Assembly (NCBI RefSeq): GCF_008642275.1
Contig: NZ_CP029189.1
Span: 6,058,001 to 6,122,000, forward strand
DNA length: 64,000 bases
Reading direction: 5' to 3'
From: Streptomyces venezuelae
Lineage (GTDB): Bacteria > Actinomycetota > Actinomycetes > Streptomycetales > Streptomycetaceae
Numbering within the stretch: position 1 is the stretch's first letter; every line of letters begins with the position of its first letter. Under the pieces are notes generated by a model that saw only the letters and a list, made by a program, of their open reading frames with translations, did no database searches and was not told the origin of the DNA. The translations under genes were made by a program, and so were the position numbers. Shown in pieces: positions 32,036 to 40,293 of the stretch.

Positions 32036-32408
32036 GGCGTTTCCCTTCCTTCCGCGCACGCCGGACGGCGTGTCGCCAACTCATGGCCGGGACGCGTGTG
32101 ATGGAGGGAAATGCCGTCGACGGCAGCACGGACGCCCACGCGTCCCGTGCGTGACCTGCTCAACGGTGATGGCCCCCCACAACCGATGCCCTACGTGATC
32201 CGCGTGCTTCGCCCCCCGGCCCGGCCGCCTGTTCCCCACAAGCAGCCGAACCCGTACCGCTCTACCCCTTTGCCCGGTGCCGGACACCGGCGTTCGCCGA
32301 AGCGTGCCGAATCCGGTCGGCGCCGCTCAATCTAGTCCACCGGGCGTACCCCCGGGCAGAGTTGACGTAATCGCCTGGTGCGGGTGTTCGACCGTGCATA
32401 CTGCCCGG
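32036..32408. other. divergent intergenic region, 373 bp
   Basis: It separates the minus-strand polysaccharide run (first gene Gfo/Idh) from the plus-strand glycosyltransferase gene, so it must contain promoters in both directions. A perfect 14-bp palindrome lies at 32112-32125 (listed separately). CATACT at 32395-32400 lies 8 bases before the GTG of the glycosyltransferase and could be a -10 element of a leaderless transcript. I see no structured RNA. Confidence 0.4.
32112..32125. promoter_or_regulatory. 14-bp perfect palindrome, candidate operator
   Basis: TGCCGTCGACGGCA reads the same on both strands and stands about 77 bases upstream of the Gfo/Idh start. The location in a divergent promoter region suggests a regulator binding site, but no known regulator motif is matched. 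Confidence 0.3.
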
Positions 32409-33308
32409 GTGACCAGCATCGTGATACCGGCCCACAACGAGAGCAGGGTCATCGGCCGGCTCCTCGACGCGCTCCTGGCCGACACCACCCCGGTGTCCGG
32501 GCCCGACATCGTCGTGGTGTGCAACGGCTGTACCGACGACACGGCCCGGGTGGCGGCCGGGCGCGGCGACCGCGTACGCGTGATCGAGATCCCGACGCCC
32601 TCCAAACACCTGGCGCTGCGGGCCGGAGACGAGCACGCGCGGGGCTTCCCCCGGCTGTACGTGGACGCCGACGTCGTCGTCGGGGCCGCCGACGTACGGG
32701 CCCTGGCGGGCGCCCTCGAACGGAGCCCGGAGCTGCTCGCCGCCGCTCCCGGCCGGGACATCCCGCTGGGCGGCTGCGCCTGGCCGGTGCGGGCCTACTA
32801 CCGGGTGTGGCAGCGGCTGCCCGCCGTCCGAGAGGGGCTGTTCGGCCGGGGGGTCATCGCCGTCACCGAGACCGGGCACGCGCGGCTCGCCGCGCTGCCC
32901 CCGCTGATGGCCGACGACCTGGCCGCGTCGCTCGCCTTCGGGCCGGGGGAGCGGCGCGTGGTCGAGGAGGCCCGGGTGGTCGTCCGTCCGCCGCGCACCT
33001 GGTCCGATCTGATCAGGCGGCGGGTCCGCGCGGCCACCTCCTCCGCCGAGTACGAGCGCTTCCGGGCGGCACGGAAGGCCGAGGGGCCGCAGGAGGCACC
33101 GGCCGGGGCGCAGGAGCAGGTGCCGGAGCAGAGCGCGCGCACCGGCACGGCCGATCTGCGGGCCCTGCTGCGAGCCCAACCGGCGCTGCTGCCAGGGGTG
33201 GTGGTGTTCGTGGTGGCGGCGCTCGCCGCGCGCCGGGGCTCCCGGAAGGCCATTCGTGACCAGGACTTCTCCACCTGGCTGCGGGACGAGAGCAGCCGGC
33301 AGGGCTGA
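32409..33308 (+). CDS. family 2 glycosyltransferase with C-terminal hydrophobic helix
   Basis: A 299-residue GT2 protein. It starts SIVIPAHNESRVIGRLLDALL (landmark IPAHNES), followed by VVVCNGCTDDTARVA, and the DxD-like YVDADVVVG. The acceptor side contains PLMADDLAASLAFGPGERRVV (landmark MADDL). A hydrophobic segment near residues 259-276 (ALLPGVVVFVVAALAA) may anchor the C-terminus to the membrane. The GTG start has no ribosome binding site but follows CATACT by 8 bases, suggesting leaderless translation. It may belong functionally to the polysaccharide locus, although it is transcribed away from it. Confidence 0.75.
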   Translation: MTSIVIPAHNESRVIGRLLDALLADTTPVSGPDIVVVCNGCTDDTARVAAGRGDRVRVIEIPTPSKHLALRAGDEHARGFPRLYVDADVVVGAADVRALAGALERSPELLAAAPGRDIPLGGCAWPVRAYYRVWQRLPAVREGLFGRGVIAVTETGHARLAALPPLMADDLAASLAFGPGERRVVEEARVVVRPPRTWSDLIRRRVRAATSSAEYERFRAARKAEGPQEAPAGAQEQVPEQSARTGTADLRALLRAQPALLPGVVVFVVAALAARRGSRKAIRDQDFSTWLRDESSRQG

Positions 33309-33310
33309 TC

Positions 33311-33350
33311 GCCCGGCCGACGCCGGCCGAACCCGGCCGATCCCGGCCGA
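33311..33350 (+). repeat. four 10-bp tandem repeats (NCCCGGCCGA type)
   Basis: Units at 33311, 33321, 33331 and 33341 read GCCCGGCCGA, CGCCGGCCGA, ACCCGGCCGA and TCCCGGCCGA. Each contains the palindrome CGGCCG. They begin 3 bases after the glycosyltransferase stop and may be a simple GC repeat or a transcription end signal. Confidence 0.5.
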
Positions 33351-33414
33351 ACAGGCGGCTTACGCCACATCTGTTCATACGCCGCACTGTTGGCCCGTAC
33401 ACCCATTAGGGTTC

Positions 33415-33434
33415 CACTCGCACGTTCGAGTGCG
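33415..33434 (+). promoter_or_regulatory. overlapping inverted repeats upstream of the MFS gene
   Basis: CACTCG-N6-CGAGTG spans 33415-33432, and CGCAC-N6-GTGCG spans 33419-33434, so two alternative hairpins or dyad operators overlap. They lie 32 bases before the MFS start and about 9 bases after TAGGGT (33407-33412), a fair -10 match. A repressor site is possible; there is no direct proof. Confidence 0.3.
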
Positions 33435-33466
33435 CTCACGTCCGTCGGCATCGGGAGCTCCAGAGC

Positions 33467-34858
33467 ATGTACCTCGCGGACCGTTCCGCGCCCGCGTCCG
33501 GGGGTGCGAAGACCGCTCCGGACCGGGGACCCGTCCGGGCTCCCGCGGTCGCCTCTACCGTCCTCGCCCTGGGCACGGTCAGCATGATCACCGACATCTC
33601 CTCGGAGATGGTCACCGCCGTCCTGCCCCTGTACCTGATCGCCGGCCTGGGCCTGAGCCCCCTCGGCTTCGGGGCGCTGGACGGCGTCTACAACGGGGTC
33701 AGCGCCCTCGTGCAGCTGACCGGCGGCCACCTGGCCGACCGGGTCCGCAACCACAAGCTGATCGCCGGCATCGGATACGGCCTGTCGGCCGCGTGCAAAC
33801 CGCTGCTGCTGCTGGCCCACAGCCTGGGTCCGATCAGCGTGATCCTCACGCTGGAACGCACCGGCAAGGGACTGCGCACCGCCCCGCGCGACGCGCTGAT
33901 CTCGCTGTCCACACCGCCCGAGTTACAAGGGCGCGCCTTCGGCGTGCACCGGGCGATGGACACCACCGGGGCCCTGCTCGGCCCGCTCGCCGCCTTCCTC
34001 ATCCTGAGCCTGACGGTCGACGGCTACGACGCCGTCTTCGGCGTCAGCGCCTGCGTCGCCGCACTCGGCGTCGTGGTGCTCATGCTGTTCGTCCCGTCCG
34101 GCGGAAGGACGGCGCAGGCCCCGCCGCAGGCGAAGGCCACGGCCACCGACGCCGCCACCACCGCCGCCGACGCCACGGCCACCGACGCCACCGCCGTGCC
34201 CGACGCGGGCCGGCCGGCCCCCGTACGGCTGCGCGACGCGCTCGGCCTGCTGCGCCTGCCCCGGCTGCGCAATCTGGCCGTCTGCGCCGTCCTGCTGGGC
34301 CTGACCACCGTCAGCGACGCCTTCGTCTACCTGCTCCTGCAACGCCGTACCGGCATCGGCGACCAGTGGTTCCCGCTCCTGCCGCTCGGCACCGCCGCCG
34401 TGTTCCTGCTGCTCGCGGTGCCCGCCGGAGCCCTCGCCGACCGGATCGGCCGGCGCACCGTCTTCCTCACCGGCCACGCCCTCCTGCTGGCCGGCTACGG
34501 GCTGCTGCTGTGGGCTCCCGACTGGCCCGCCCTGCCCTTCCTCGTCCTCGCCCTGCACGGCATGTTCTACGCCGCCACCGACGGCGTGCTGCCCGCGGCG
34601 GTCGCCGCCACCGTCCCCGGCGAACTCCGCGCCACCGGCATGGCCCTCGTCGGCACCGGCCAGGCGCTGGCCCGCTTCGGCTGCTCGCTGGCCTTCGGCG
34701 GGGCCTGGACGCTCTGGGGCACCGGCCCGGCCCTGGCCGGCGCCGCGGCCGGGCTGCTGTGCTGCGCCGCCGTCGCCGGGTTCGTCCTGCGCCCGTCAGC
34801 ACCCCAGGACACCCGAACCACTGCCCCGAACCCGAAGCCCGTGAGGCCCCCCAGATGA
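33467..34858 (+). CDS. major facilitator superfamily transporter
   Basis: A 463-residue membrane protein with 12 predicted helices in two halves, separated by a cytoplasmic loop with a low-complexity Ala/Thr/Asp run (about residues 223-247). The first half has the MFS signature between helices 2 and 3 (GGHLADRVRNHK), repeated as ALADRIGRRTVF in the second half. The TERTGKGLRTAPRDALIS-like segment (RTGKGLRTAPRDALIS) is typical of a drug/metabolite exporter subgroup of MFS_1. The substrate is unknown. Codon 153 is TTA (33923-33925). The gene overlaps the following TolB-like gene by 4 bases (ATGA). Confidence 0.8.
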   Translation: MYLADRSAPASGGAKTAPDRGPVRAPAVASTVLALGTVSMITDISSEMVTAVLPLYLIAGLGLSPLGFGALDGVYNGVSALVQLTGGHLADRVRNHKLIAGIGYGLSAACKPLLLLAHSLGPISVILTLERTGKGLRTAPRDALISLSTPPELQGRAFGVHRAMDTTGALLGPLAAFLILSLTVDGYDAVFGVSACVAALGVVVLMLFVPSGGRTAQAPPQAKATATDAATTAADATATDATAVPDAGRPAPVRLRDALGLLRLPRLRNLAVCAVLLGLTTVSDAFVYLLLQRRTGIGDQWFPLLPLGTAAVFLLLAVPAGALADRIGRRTVFLTGHALLLAGYGLLLWAPDWPALPFLVLALHGMFYAATDGVLPAAVAATVPGELRATGMALVGTGQALARFGCSLAFGGAWTLWGTGPALAGAAAGLLCCAAVAGFVLRPSAPQDTRTTAPNPKPVRPPR

Positions 34859-35874
34859 CGCTGTCGAAGTCACGCCGCCTGCTCGTCCTCGCGGTGGCGG
34901 TACTGCTGCTCGGCGGCCTCGCCGCCGCGCTGGTGCTGCGCTCCGCCTCCCGCGGCGAAAAGCCCCAGGCGGGCAGCCCCGCGGTCGCCGCCGGAACCGT
35001 CACCCTCACCCGGCCCGGCTCCCTGGCCTTCCTCAACGGCGGGCAGGGCCCGCACCGCGGGGCCCTCGCCTCCGTCCCCGCCGACGCACCCGAGTCCGAG
35101 CGCACCGCCTCAGAACTCACCTGCCAGCGCTTCCACGCCGCCGCGGGCACCGGCGTCTGCCTGCGCTCCACACCCGGCGCGCTCGCCCAGGACAACAAGG
35201 CCCTGATCGTCGACTCCGAGCTGCGGACCCTGCGCAGCTTCCCCCTCGCGGGCACCCCGAGCCGGGCCCGGGTCTCGCCCAGCGGCCGGTTCGCCGCCTG
35301 GACCGTCTTCGTCTCCGGCGAGTCCTACGGGGCCGCGTTCTTCTCCACCCGTACCGCGATCGTGGACACCCGCACCTGGAAACTGGAGGCGAACCTGGAG
35401 GAGTTCGCCATCGACATGGACGGCCGGCAGCACCGCGCCCAGGACGTCAACTTCTGGGGGGTCACCTTCTCGAAGGACGACGACACCTTCTACGCGACCG
35501 TCTCCACCGGCGGCGAGACCCACCTGGTCAAGGGCTCCATCTCGGGGCGCAGCGTCAAAACCCTGGCCAAGAACGTCGAATGCCCGTCCCTGTCCCCGGA
35601 CGAGACGCGCATCGCGTACAAGAAGCGGGTCCGGGCCGGGGCGTCGCTGTGGCGCGAGCACGTGATGGACCTCGGCACGCTGCGCGAGCACGCGCTCGCC
35701 GAGAAGCGCAGCGTGGACGACCAGGCCGCCTGGCTCGACGACCGTACGCTCGCCTACGGCCTGCCCACCGACGGCGCCGCCGACAGTACCGACCTGTGGA
35801 CCGTGCCCGCCGACGGCAGCGGCACACCGCGGCTGCTGGCCCCCGGAGCCTCCTCCCCGGCCCGCCTCGGCTGA
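34855..35874 (+). CDS. membrane-anchored TolB-like beta-propeller protein
   Basis: A 339-residue protein with one N-terminal helix (residues 8-27, RRLLVLAVAVLLLGGLAAAL) that could be a signal anchor, followed by an extracytoplasmic beta-rich domain. WD40/TolB-like signatures recur: VSPSGRFAAWTVF, LSPDETRIAYKKR and AAWLDDRTLAYGLP, each with the SPDG(R)-xx-A(W/Y) pattern of TolB propellers. Two Cys (CQRF and VCLRS) could form a disulfide. No enzymatic motif. Being coupled to the MFS gene suggests a role in the same export or sensing process. It ends 19 bases before the convergent hydrolase gene. Confidence 0.65.
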   Translation: MTLSKSRRLLVLAVAVLLLGGLAAALVLRSASRGEKPQAGSPAVAAGTVTLTRPGSLAFLNGGQGPHRGALASVPADAPESERTASELTCQRFHAAAGTGVCLRSTPGALAQDNKALIVDSELRTLRSFPLAGTPSRARVSPSGRFAAWTVFVSGESYGAAFFSTRTAIVDTRTWKLEANLEEFAIDMDGRQHRAQDVNFWGVTFSKDDDTFYATVSTGGETHLVKGSISGRSVKTLAKNVECPSLSPDETRIAYKKRVRAGASLWREHVMDLGTLREHALAEKRSVDDQAAWLDDRTLAYGLPTDGAADSTDLWTVPADGSGTPRLLAPGASSPARLG

Positions 35875-35893
35875 CGTCCGCGAGGGGTGGGTG

Positions 35894-36754
35894 TCAGACG
35901 CGGTCCACGAAGGCCCGTACCCGCTCGACGAGTGCGGCGTTGTCACGGATCCAGCGGTAGTGCGGGCCGCCGACCGTGCCCTCGCCGAGGGCGAGCTCCC
36001 AGTACGTCACCCGGGCGCTCGTGAGCTTGCCGCAGAGCCCCCGCACCCCGCCGGGCGGTGCCATGGGGTCGCCCTCGATGGCCACCGCCAGCACCGGGAG
36101 GTCCAGTCCGGCCAGCCACGGCTCGAAGTCCACCGGCGAGGAGGGCACGTCGTAGCGGCCCGTCCGGACCTGCGCGGCCATGTCCCGCAGCAGCTGCGCG
36201 GAGTCGTTCCCCAGCACCCCCAGGCGGCGGCCGGGGAAGTACCCGTACACCGAGGCGAGGGCGGCGGCGAACTGGAACCCCGCGAGCAGGCCCAGGCCTT
36301 GCGGGAAGGGCCAGCCGCGCCAGTGGCAGGAGGGGGCGCCGACCAGGATCGCGCCGGCGGCCATGTGCGGCTCCTGACTGAGGTAAAGCGCACCGAGCTG
36401 CCCGCCGAGGCTGTGTCCGAGCAGGTGGCGCGGCGCCAGCGGGAACGCGGCCGCGACCTCCCGGAACAGTGCGGGGTAGTCGTACGTCACCATCTCGTGG
36501 TAGCCGTAGCGCACTCCACGGCGCACCTGGACCGAGCTCGTGCCCTGCCCCCGCAACTCCCCGAGGACCACCTGGAACCCGGCCTGTACGAGGGACTCCG
36601 CCAGGGGCGTGTAGGACACGGCCCTGGTCCCCATGGCGGGCATGCACACCAGCACCGGGGCGGACGGGTCGTCGGGCCTGCGGTGGAACCGGACGTGGAC
36701 CGTGGCCCCGTCCTCGGCACGCACCGTCTGCGTGGACACTTCGGCGGACTGCAT
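35894..36754 (-). CDS. alpha/beta hydrolase
   Basis: A 286-residue serine hydrolase-fold protein. The nucleophile elbow is LLGHSLGGQLGAL with the Ser in GHSLGG, the oxyanion-loop strand is VLVCMPAMGTRAVSY, and candidate acid and His residues are in AIEGDPMAPPGG and VGGPHYRWI. It matches the predicted alpha/beta hydrolase group with monoglyceride-lipase-like sequences (Hydrolase_4). The substrate is unknown. ATG 36754 has GGGAGG 5 bases upstream. No signal peptide. It stands alone, convergent with the TolB-like gene. Confidence 0.8.
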   Translation of the reverse strand: MQSAEVSTQTVRAEDGATVHVRFHRRPDDPSAPVLVCMPAMGTRAVSYTPLAESLVQAGFQVVLGELRGQGTSSVQVRRGVRYGYHEMVTYDYPALFREVAAAFPLAPRHLLGHSLGGQLGALYLSQEPHMAAGAILVGAPSCHWRGWPFPQGLGLLAGFQFAAALASVYGYFPGRRLGVLGNDSAQLLRDMAAQVRTGRYDVPSSPVDFEPWLAGLDLPVLAVAIEGDPMAPPGGVRGLCGKLTSARVTYWELALGEGTVGGPHYRWIRDNAALVERVRAFVDRV

Positions 36755-36979
36755 GACGGACCTCCCTCGCTCGTGGCCATCCTGCGCATGCCGCGGACCA
36801 TCTTCAACGGTTTCCGGCGGCGGCCTGTCGGCCGCCGGACCACGGCGTGCGACGTTGTCGGGAGAACGGAACGTGTGATGATCCATCCGTGAGGAGGAAC
36901 GGGGCGGTCCGGGGCGGTATCCGGAAGCCCGGCCGGGTCGGGCGCGTTCCACCTCCTCGCGTGCGTGAACCGAGGAGAA

Positions 36980-37408
36980 ATGACGCGGACGTTCAAGTAC
37001 CGGTTCAGGAGCCCGCTCGGCGGACTGGCGGCGGACCTCTCGGCCCGGACCGTGCCACCGGGCGAAGCGGCGGGGCCCTCCGTGGGGATCTACCGAGGAG
37101 TCCGCCTGCTGCTCCCCGGCACCGGCATGTACTGGGAGGACCTGGCCTGGCTCTCCTTCACCGTCGCGCTCCGTGCCGAGGACCTGTGCACCAGGTATCC
37201 GGACGGCGTATGCATCGAGATCGTCTCCTTCGACTTTCCGCTGGCCGACTACCGGCCGGAGGTCGCCGCCCTCGCCATGGACGGATGGCTGAGAGAGGAA
37301 CTCGGCCTGCCCGACACCGGAATCACCTGTGCGTACTCGGGCGGCGCGGACCCCTATGCCTTCGCATGGGGTGGCGCGGAGCCCCCGCTACGGAGCCCGC
37401 GGCTCTAG
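36980..37408 (+). CDS. hypothetical protein, 142 aa
   Basis: I do not recognise this protein. It is a soluble alpha/beta protein with two Cys (LCTRYPDGVC) and many aromatic residues toward the C-terminus (YAFAWGGAEPP). ATG 36980 was chosen because GAGGAGAA is placed immediately upstream at good spacing. It may form a pair with the next small gene 50 bases downstream; such small adjacent genes in streptomycetes are often orphan immunity-type or regulatory proteins, but there is no sequence evidence for this. Confidence 0.55.
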   Translation: MTRTFKYRFRSPLGGLAADLSARTVPPGEAAGPSVGIYRGVRLLLPGTGMYWEDLAWLSFTVALRAEDLCTRYPDGVCIEIVSFDFPLADYRPEVAALAMDGWLREELGLPDTGITCAYSGGADPYAFAWGGAEPPLRSPRL

Positions 37409-37458
37409 GCCGTGGCCGCAGGGCCGCAAGCCCCGGTCGACCCATGGGAGAACCGGCC

Positions 37459-37746
37459 GTGACCGGCATCGAATTGCTCGCCTCGTTCATCCGGACCGGC
37501 CGTCTGCACGGGATCGGCATCGGCTCCACCCTCGGCGCGGTCGACCGGGCCCGCCAGGAACTCGGGCGCATCTCCGGAGCACCGGAACTCACGGTCGGCG
37601 ACCAGGGCGGCTTCCTGGAGTACCGGGCGGCGGCCTCCGGCGTCTCGGTGATCGTCGTGGACGACGAGGAGGAGGAACGGGGCTACCGCGTGGGGCACGG
37701 GGACGTGTGGAGCGTCAGTCTGTGGGCGCCCGTCCGGGCAAGGTGA
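37459..37746 (+). CDS. hypothetical protein, 95 aa
   Basis: A small soluble protein starting TGIELLASFIRTGRLHGIGIGSTLG (landmark LASFIRTGRL), with a central beta region (ELTVGDQGGFLEYRA) and an acidic loop (VVDDEEEERGY). I do not recognise a domain with certainty; the pattern resembles small immunity or SUKH-like proteins of actinomycetes only loosely. GTG 37459 with GGAG 8 bases upstream was preferred to ATG 37444, which would add five residues. The family would normally be longer at the C-terminus, so it may be a shortened copy. Confidence 0.45.
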   Translation: MTGIELLASFIRTGRLHGIGIGSTLGAVDRARQELGRISGAPELTVGDQGGFLEYRAAASGVSVIVVDDEEEERGYRVGHGDVWSVSLWAPVRAR

Positions 37747-37843
37747 CCGTCCGGGGCCGGTAGGCGCCCCCGGCCCTGGGCCGCCCGGGTGCTTGACCGG
37801 CCCGGAGGGGATGGGGTGCGGCCCCACCGGGCACGTGCAGACC

Positions 37844-38269
37844 ATGGCCCTCGAACATCCCGCGAAGAAGAACGGCCAGGGGCGACTCGGACGCTTCGAG
37901 AGGCTGGCCGAGCTGGCCTCGAACTTCACCAGCTCGCCCGCCTTCTCCCTGTTCTGCGTCCTGCTGGTGGCCGGTTTCCTCGTGGTCCACTTCGCCCACC
38001 TGGACACGAGCTGGCAGCACCTGTTCGGCGACGCGATGGGCGCGGTCGCCCTGCTGCTCCTGGCCCTGCTGAAGAACTCCGAACGCCGGGCCGAACACGC
38101 GATCCAGCGCAAGCTCGACGCCATCGCCGCCGCCCTCCTGGAGCAGTACGAGGGCGAGCCGGGCCGCGCGCACCGGGAACTGGCCAACGCCATCGCGATC
38201 GAGGAGGGTGACCAGGGCCGGGAGGGCGACGAGGACCGGGAGGGCGAGAAGGGCCGGGAGGGCGAGTAG
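37844..38269 (+). CDS. low-affinity iron permease-family membrane protein
   Basis: A protein of about 141 residues that fits the bacterial branch of the low affinity iron permease family (PF04120): FERLAELASNFTSSPAFSLFCVLL at the first helix, a second helix around GDAMGAVALLLLALLKNSERR, and a conserved AIQRKLDAIAAAL helix. The C-terminal 30 residues are an acidic Gly/Arg/Glu repeat (GREGDEDREGEKGREGE), encoded by imperfect DNA repeats. ATG 37844 fits the family N-terminus. TTG 37793 and ATG 37811 are also in frame and would add up to 17 residues. A transport role is not proven for bacterial members. Confidence 0.6.
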   Translation: MALEHPAKKNGQGRLGRFERLAELASNFTSSPAFSLFCVLLVAGFLVVHFAHLDTSWQHLFGDAMGAVALLLLALLKNSERRAEHAIQRKLDAIAAALLEQYEGEPGRAHRELANAIAIEEGDQGREGDEDREGEKGREGE

Positions 38270-38470
38270 CGCGGGCTCCTCGGGGCCCTGTCGCCTTGGG
38301 CCGAGCGGACCCCGGAACGGGCGCTTTCGGGTGACCCTCCGCGCGGGCCTCGGGCATGGCCGCCCGGATCTCCCCGACCATCTCAGGCGGCCGGTCATCT
38401 TCCGGCCACGGGCCGCCGACCAGGCCGGGCACCGCGCGCACGCGGCTCCGGGCCGCCGCTGGGAGACCAC

Positions 38471-40222
38471 TTGTACGTCCTGCTCGTGGCGAGCGCGTTC
38501 AACAGCCTCACGCAGCGAGTCCACGCCGAACTGCGCGACCACGGCCACCGCGTCGCGGTCGAACTCGCCCTGCCCGGCGTCTCCCTGGCCGACGCCGTCC
38601 GCGGCCACCGCCCCGACCTCGTGCTCGCCCCGATGCTGCGCACCGCCCTCCCCGAGGAGGTCTGGGCCGCCCACACCTGCCTGGTCGTCCACCCGGGGCC
38701 GGTCGGCGACCGCGGTCCCTCCTCGCTGGACCGGGCCGTCCAGGACGGCGAGGTCCGGTGGGGGGTGACGGTCCTCCAGGCCAACGCGGAGATGGACGCC
38801 GGCGACGTCTGGGCGAGCGCCGAATGCCCCCTGCCGCCGCTCGGCAAGAGCGACCTCTACCGCGGTGAGATCGCCGACGCCGCGCTGGAGGCCGTCCTGC
38901 TCGCGGTGGAACGGTTCGCCTCCGGTACGTACGTCCCGCGGCCCCAGGAGAGCGGCCACGCCCGGCCGCTCCTGCGTCAGGAGGACCGCCGGATCGACTG
39001 GCAGCGCGACACCACCGACGACGTCCTGCGTACGCTGCGCGCCGCCGACTCGCAGCCCGGCGTGCGCGACGACCTGCTCGGCGGCGAGTGGTACCTGCAC
39101 GGCGGGCACCGCGAGGAGCAGCTGCGCGGGCGTCCCGGCGAGCTGCTGGCCACCCGGGACGGGGCGCTCTGCCGGGCCACCGCCGACGGGGCCGTCTGGA
39201 TCCCGGAGCTGCGCGCCCGCCGGCTGCCGGGCGGCCCGGCCGCTCCCAAGCTGCCCGCCACGCTCGCGCTCGCGGACCGGCTGCCGCCGCTTCCCGAGGT
39301 CCCCGCGCCGCCGCACAGCGGCCCGGACGGCGCCCACCACCGCACCTGGTCCGAGATCGGCTACCACGAGGAGGGCCAGGCCGGATTCCTGTCGTTCTCC
39401 TTCCCCGGCGGTGCGATGAGCACCGCCCACTGCCGCCGCCTGCTGGACGCCTACCGGACCGCACTCACCCGTCCCACCACCGTCCTGGTCCTGGGCGGCG
39501 GCCGCGACTTCTTCTCCAACGGCATCCACCTCGGCGTCATCGAGGCCGCGGCCGACCCGGCCGAGGAGTCCTGGGCCAACATCAACGCCATGAACGACCT
39601 GGCCGAGGCGGTGCTGACCACCACCGACCGGCTCGTGGTCAGTGCGCTGGGCGGCAACGCCGCCGCCGGAGGGGCCATGCTCGCCCTCGCCGCCGACGAG
39701 GTGTGGTGCCGCTCGGGCGTGGTCCTGAACCCGTCCTACCGTCTGATGGGCCTGCACGGCTCCGAGTACTGGACGTACACGCTGCCCCGCCGCGTCGGCC
39801 CCGCACTCGCGGACCGCCTCACCACCGAGGCCCTCCCGCTGAGTGCCACCGCCGCCCACGGACTCGGACTGGTCGACCGTACGGTCTCCTGCGCGCCCGG
39901 GGACTTCAGCCGCGAGACGCAGCGCCTCGCGGCCCGGCTCGCCGCCCTGCCGGCCACCGCCTCCCGCATCGCCGGAAAGAAGGCCGCGCGCGAGCGGGAC
40001 GAGGCCGTCCGGCCGCTCGCCGCCCACCGCGAGGCCGAGCTCGCCCCGATGCGGCGGACCTTCTTCGACCCCGACGCCCCCTACCACGCGCTGCGCCGCG
40101 CCTTCGTCCGCAAGGAACGCCCGGTGGCCACCCCGCTCCACCTTCGCGCCTCGTCCGCCAGGCCGCCCGCCGTCACTGGACTGGCCGCATCAGACGCGGC
40201 GCCCGGCCCGGACTGCTGTTAG
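38471..40222 (+). CDS. hypX: hydrogenase maturation protein HypX (HoxX)
   Basis: A 583-residue two-domain enzyme. Residues 1 to about 280 are a formyltransferase-like domain (LVVHPGPVGDRGPSSLD and WGVTVLQANAEMDAGDVWAS landmarks HPGPVGDRGPSS and MDAGDVWA). From about 300 to 560 there is an enoyl-CoA-hydratase/crotonase domain (LGGGRDFFSNGIHL, GGNAAAGGAMLALAAD, GSEYWTYTLPRRVG). HypX turns the formyl group of N10-formyl-tetrahydrofolate into formyl-CoA and then releases CO, giving the active-site CO ligand of [NiFe] hydrogenases under aerobic conditions. The TTG 38471 start has GGGAG upstream. It is the first gene of the hydrogenase locus, 71 bases before hhyS. Confidence 0.88.
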   Translation: MYVLLVASAFNSLTQRVHAELRDHGHRVAVELALPGVSLADAVRGHRPDLVLAPMLRTALPEEVWAAHTCLVVHPGPVGDRGPSSLDRAVQDGEVRWGVTVLQANAEMDAGDVWASAECPLPPLGKSDLYRGEIADAALEAVLLAVERFASGTYVPRPQESGHARPLLRQEDRRIDWQRDTTDDVLRTLRAADSQPGVRDDLLGGEWYLHGGHREEQLRGRPGELLATRDGALCRATADGAVWIPELRARRLPGGPAAPKLPATLALADRLPPLPEVPAPPHSGPDGAHHRTWSEIGYHEEGQAGFLSFSFPGGAMSTAHCRRLLDAYRTALTRPTTVLVLGGGRDFFSNGIHLGVIEAAADPAEESWANINAMNDLAEAVLTTTDRLVVSALGGNAAAGGAMLALAADEVWCRSGVVLNPSYRLMGLHGSEYWTYTLPRRVGPALADRLTTEALPLSATAAHGLGLVDRTVSCAPGDFSRETQRLAARLAALPATASRIAGKKAARERDEAVRPLAAHREAELAPMRRTFFDPDAPYHALRRAFVRKERPVATPLHLRASSARPPAVTGLAASDAAPGPDCC

Positions 40223-40293
40223 CAAGAAAGGTGTGGGTGAGGCCGGCCGCCTCCCCCCGCCCCTTCCCGATCACCTCCCCGAGGAGCCGTCCC

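Noticed and set aside
36980..37746. Two small genes as a toxin-antitoxin or toxin-immunity pair
   Set aside because: There is no recognisable toxin fold, no overlap between the genes and no secretion motif. They were left as hypothetical proteins.
38205..38268. Direct repeats encoding an acidic Gly/Arg/Glu tail, considered as a CRISPR-like or mobile repeat
   Set aside because: Units are about 15-30 bp, contiguous without spacers, and in frame at the end of a permease-like gene, so they are simple coding repeats.
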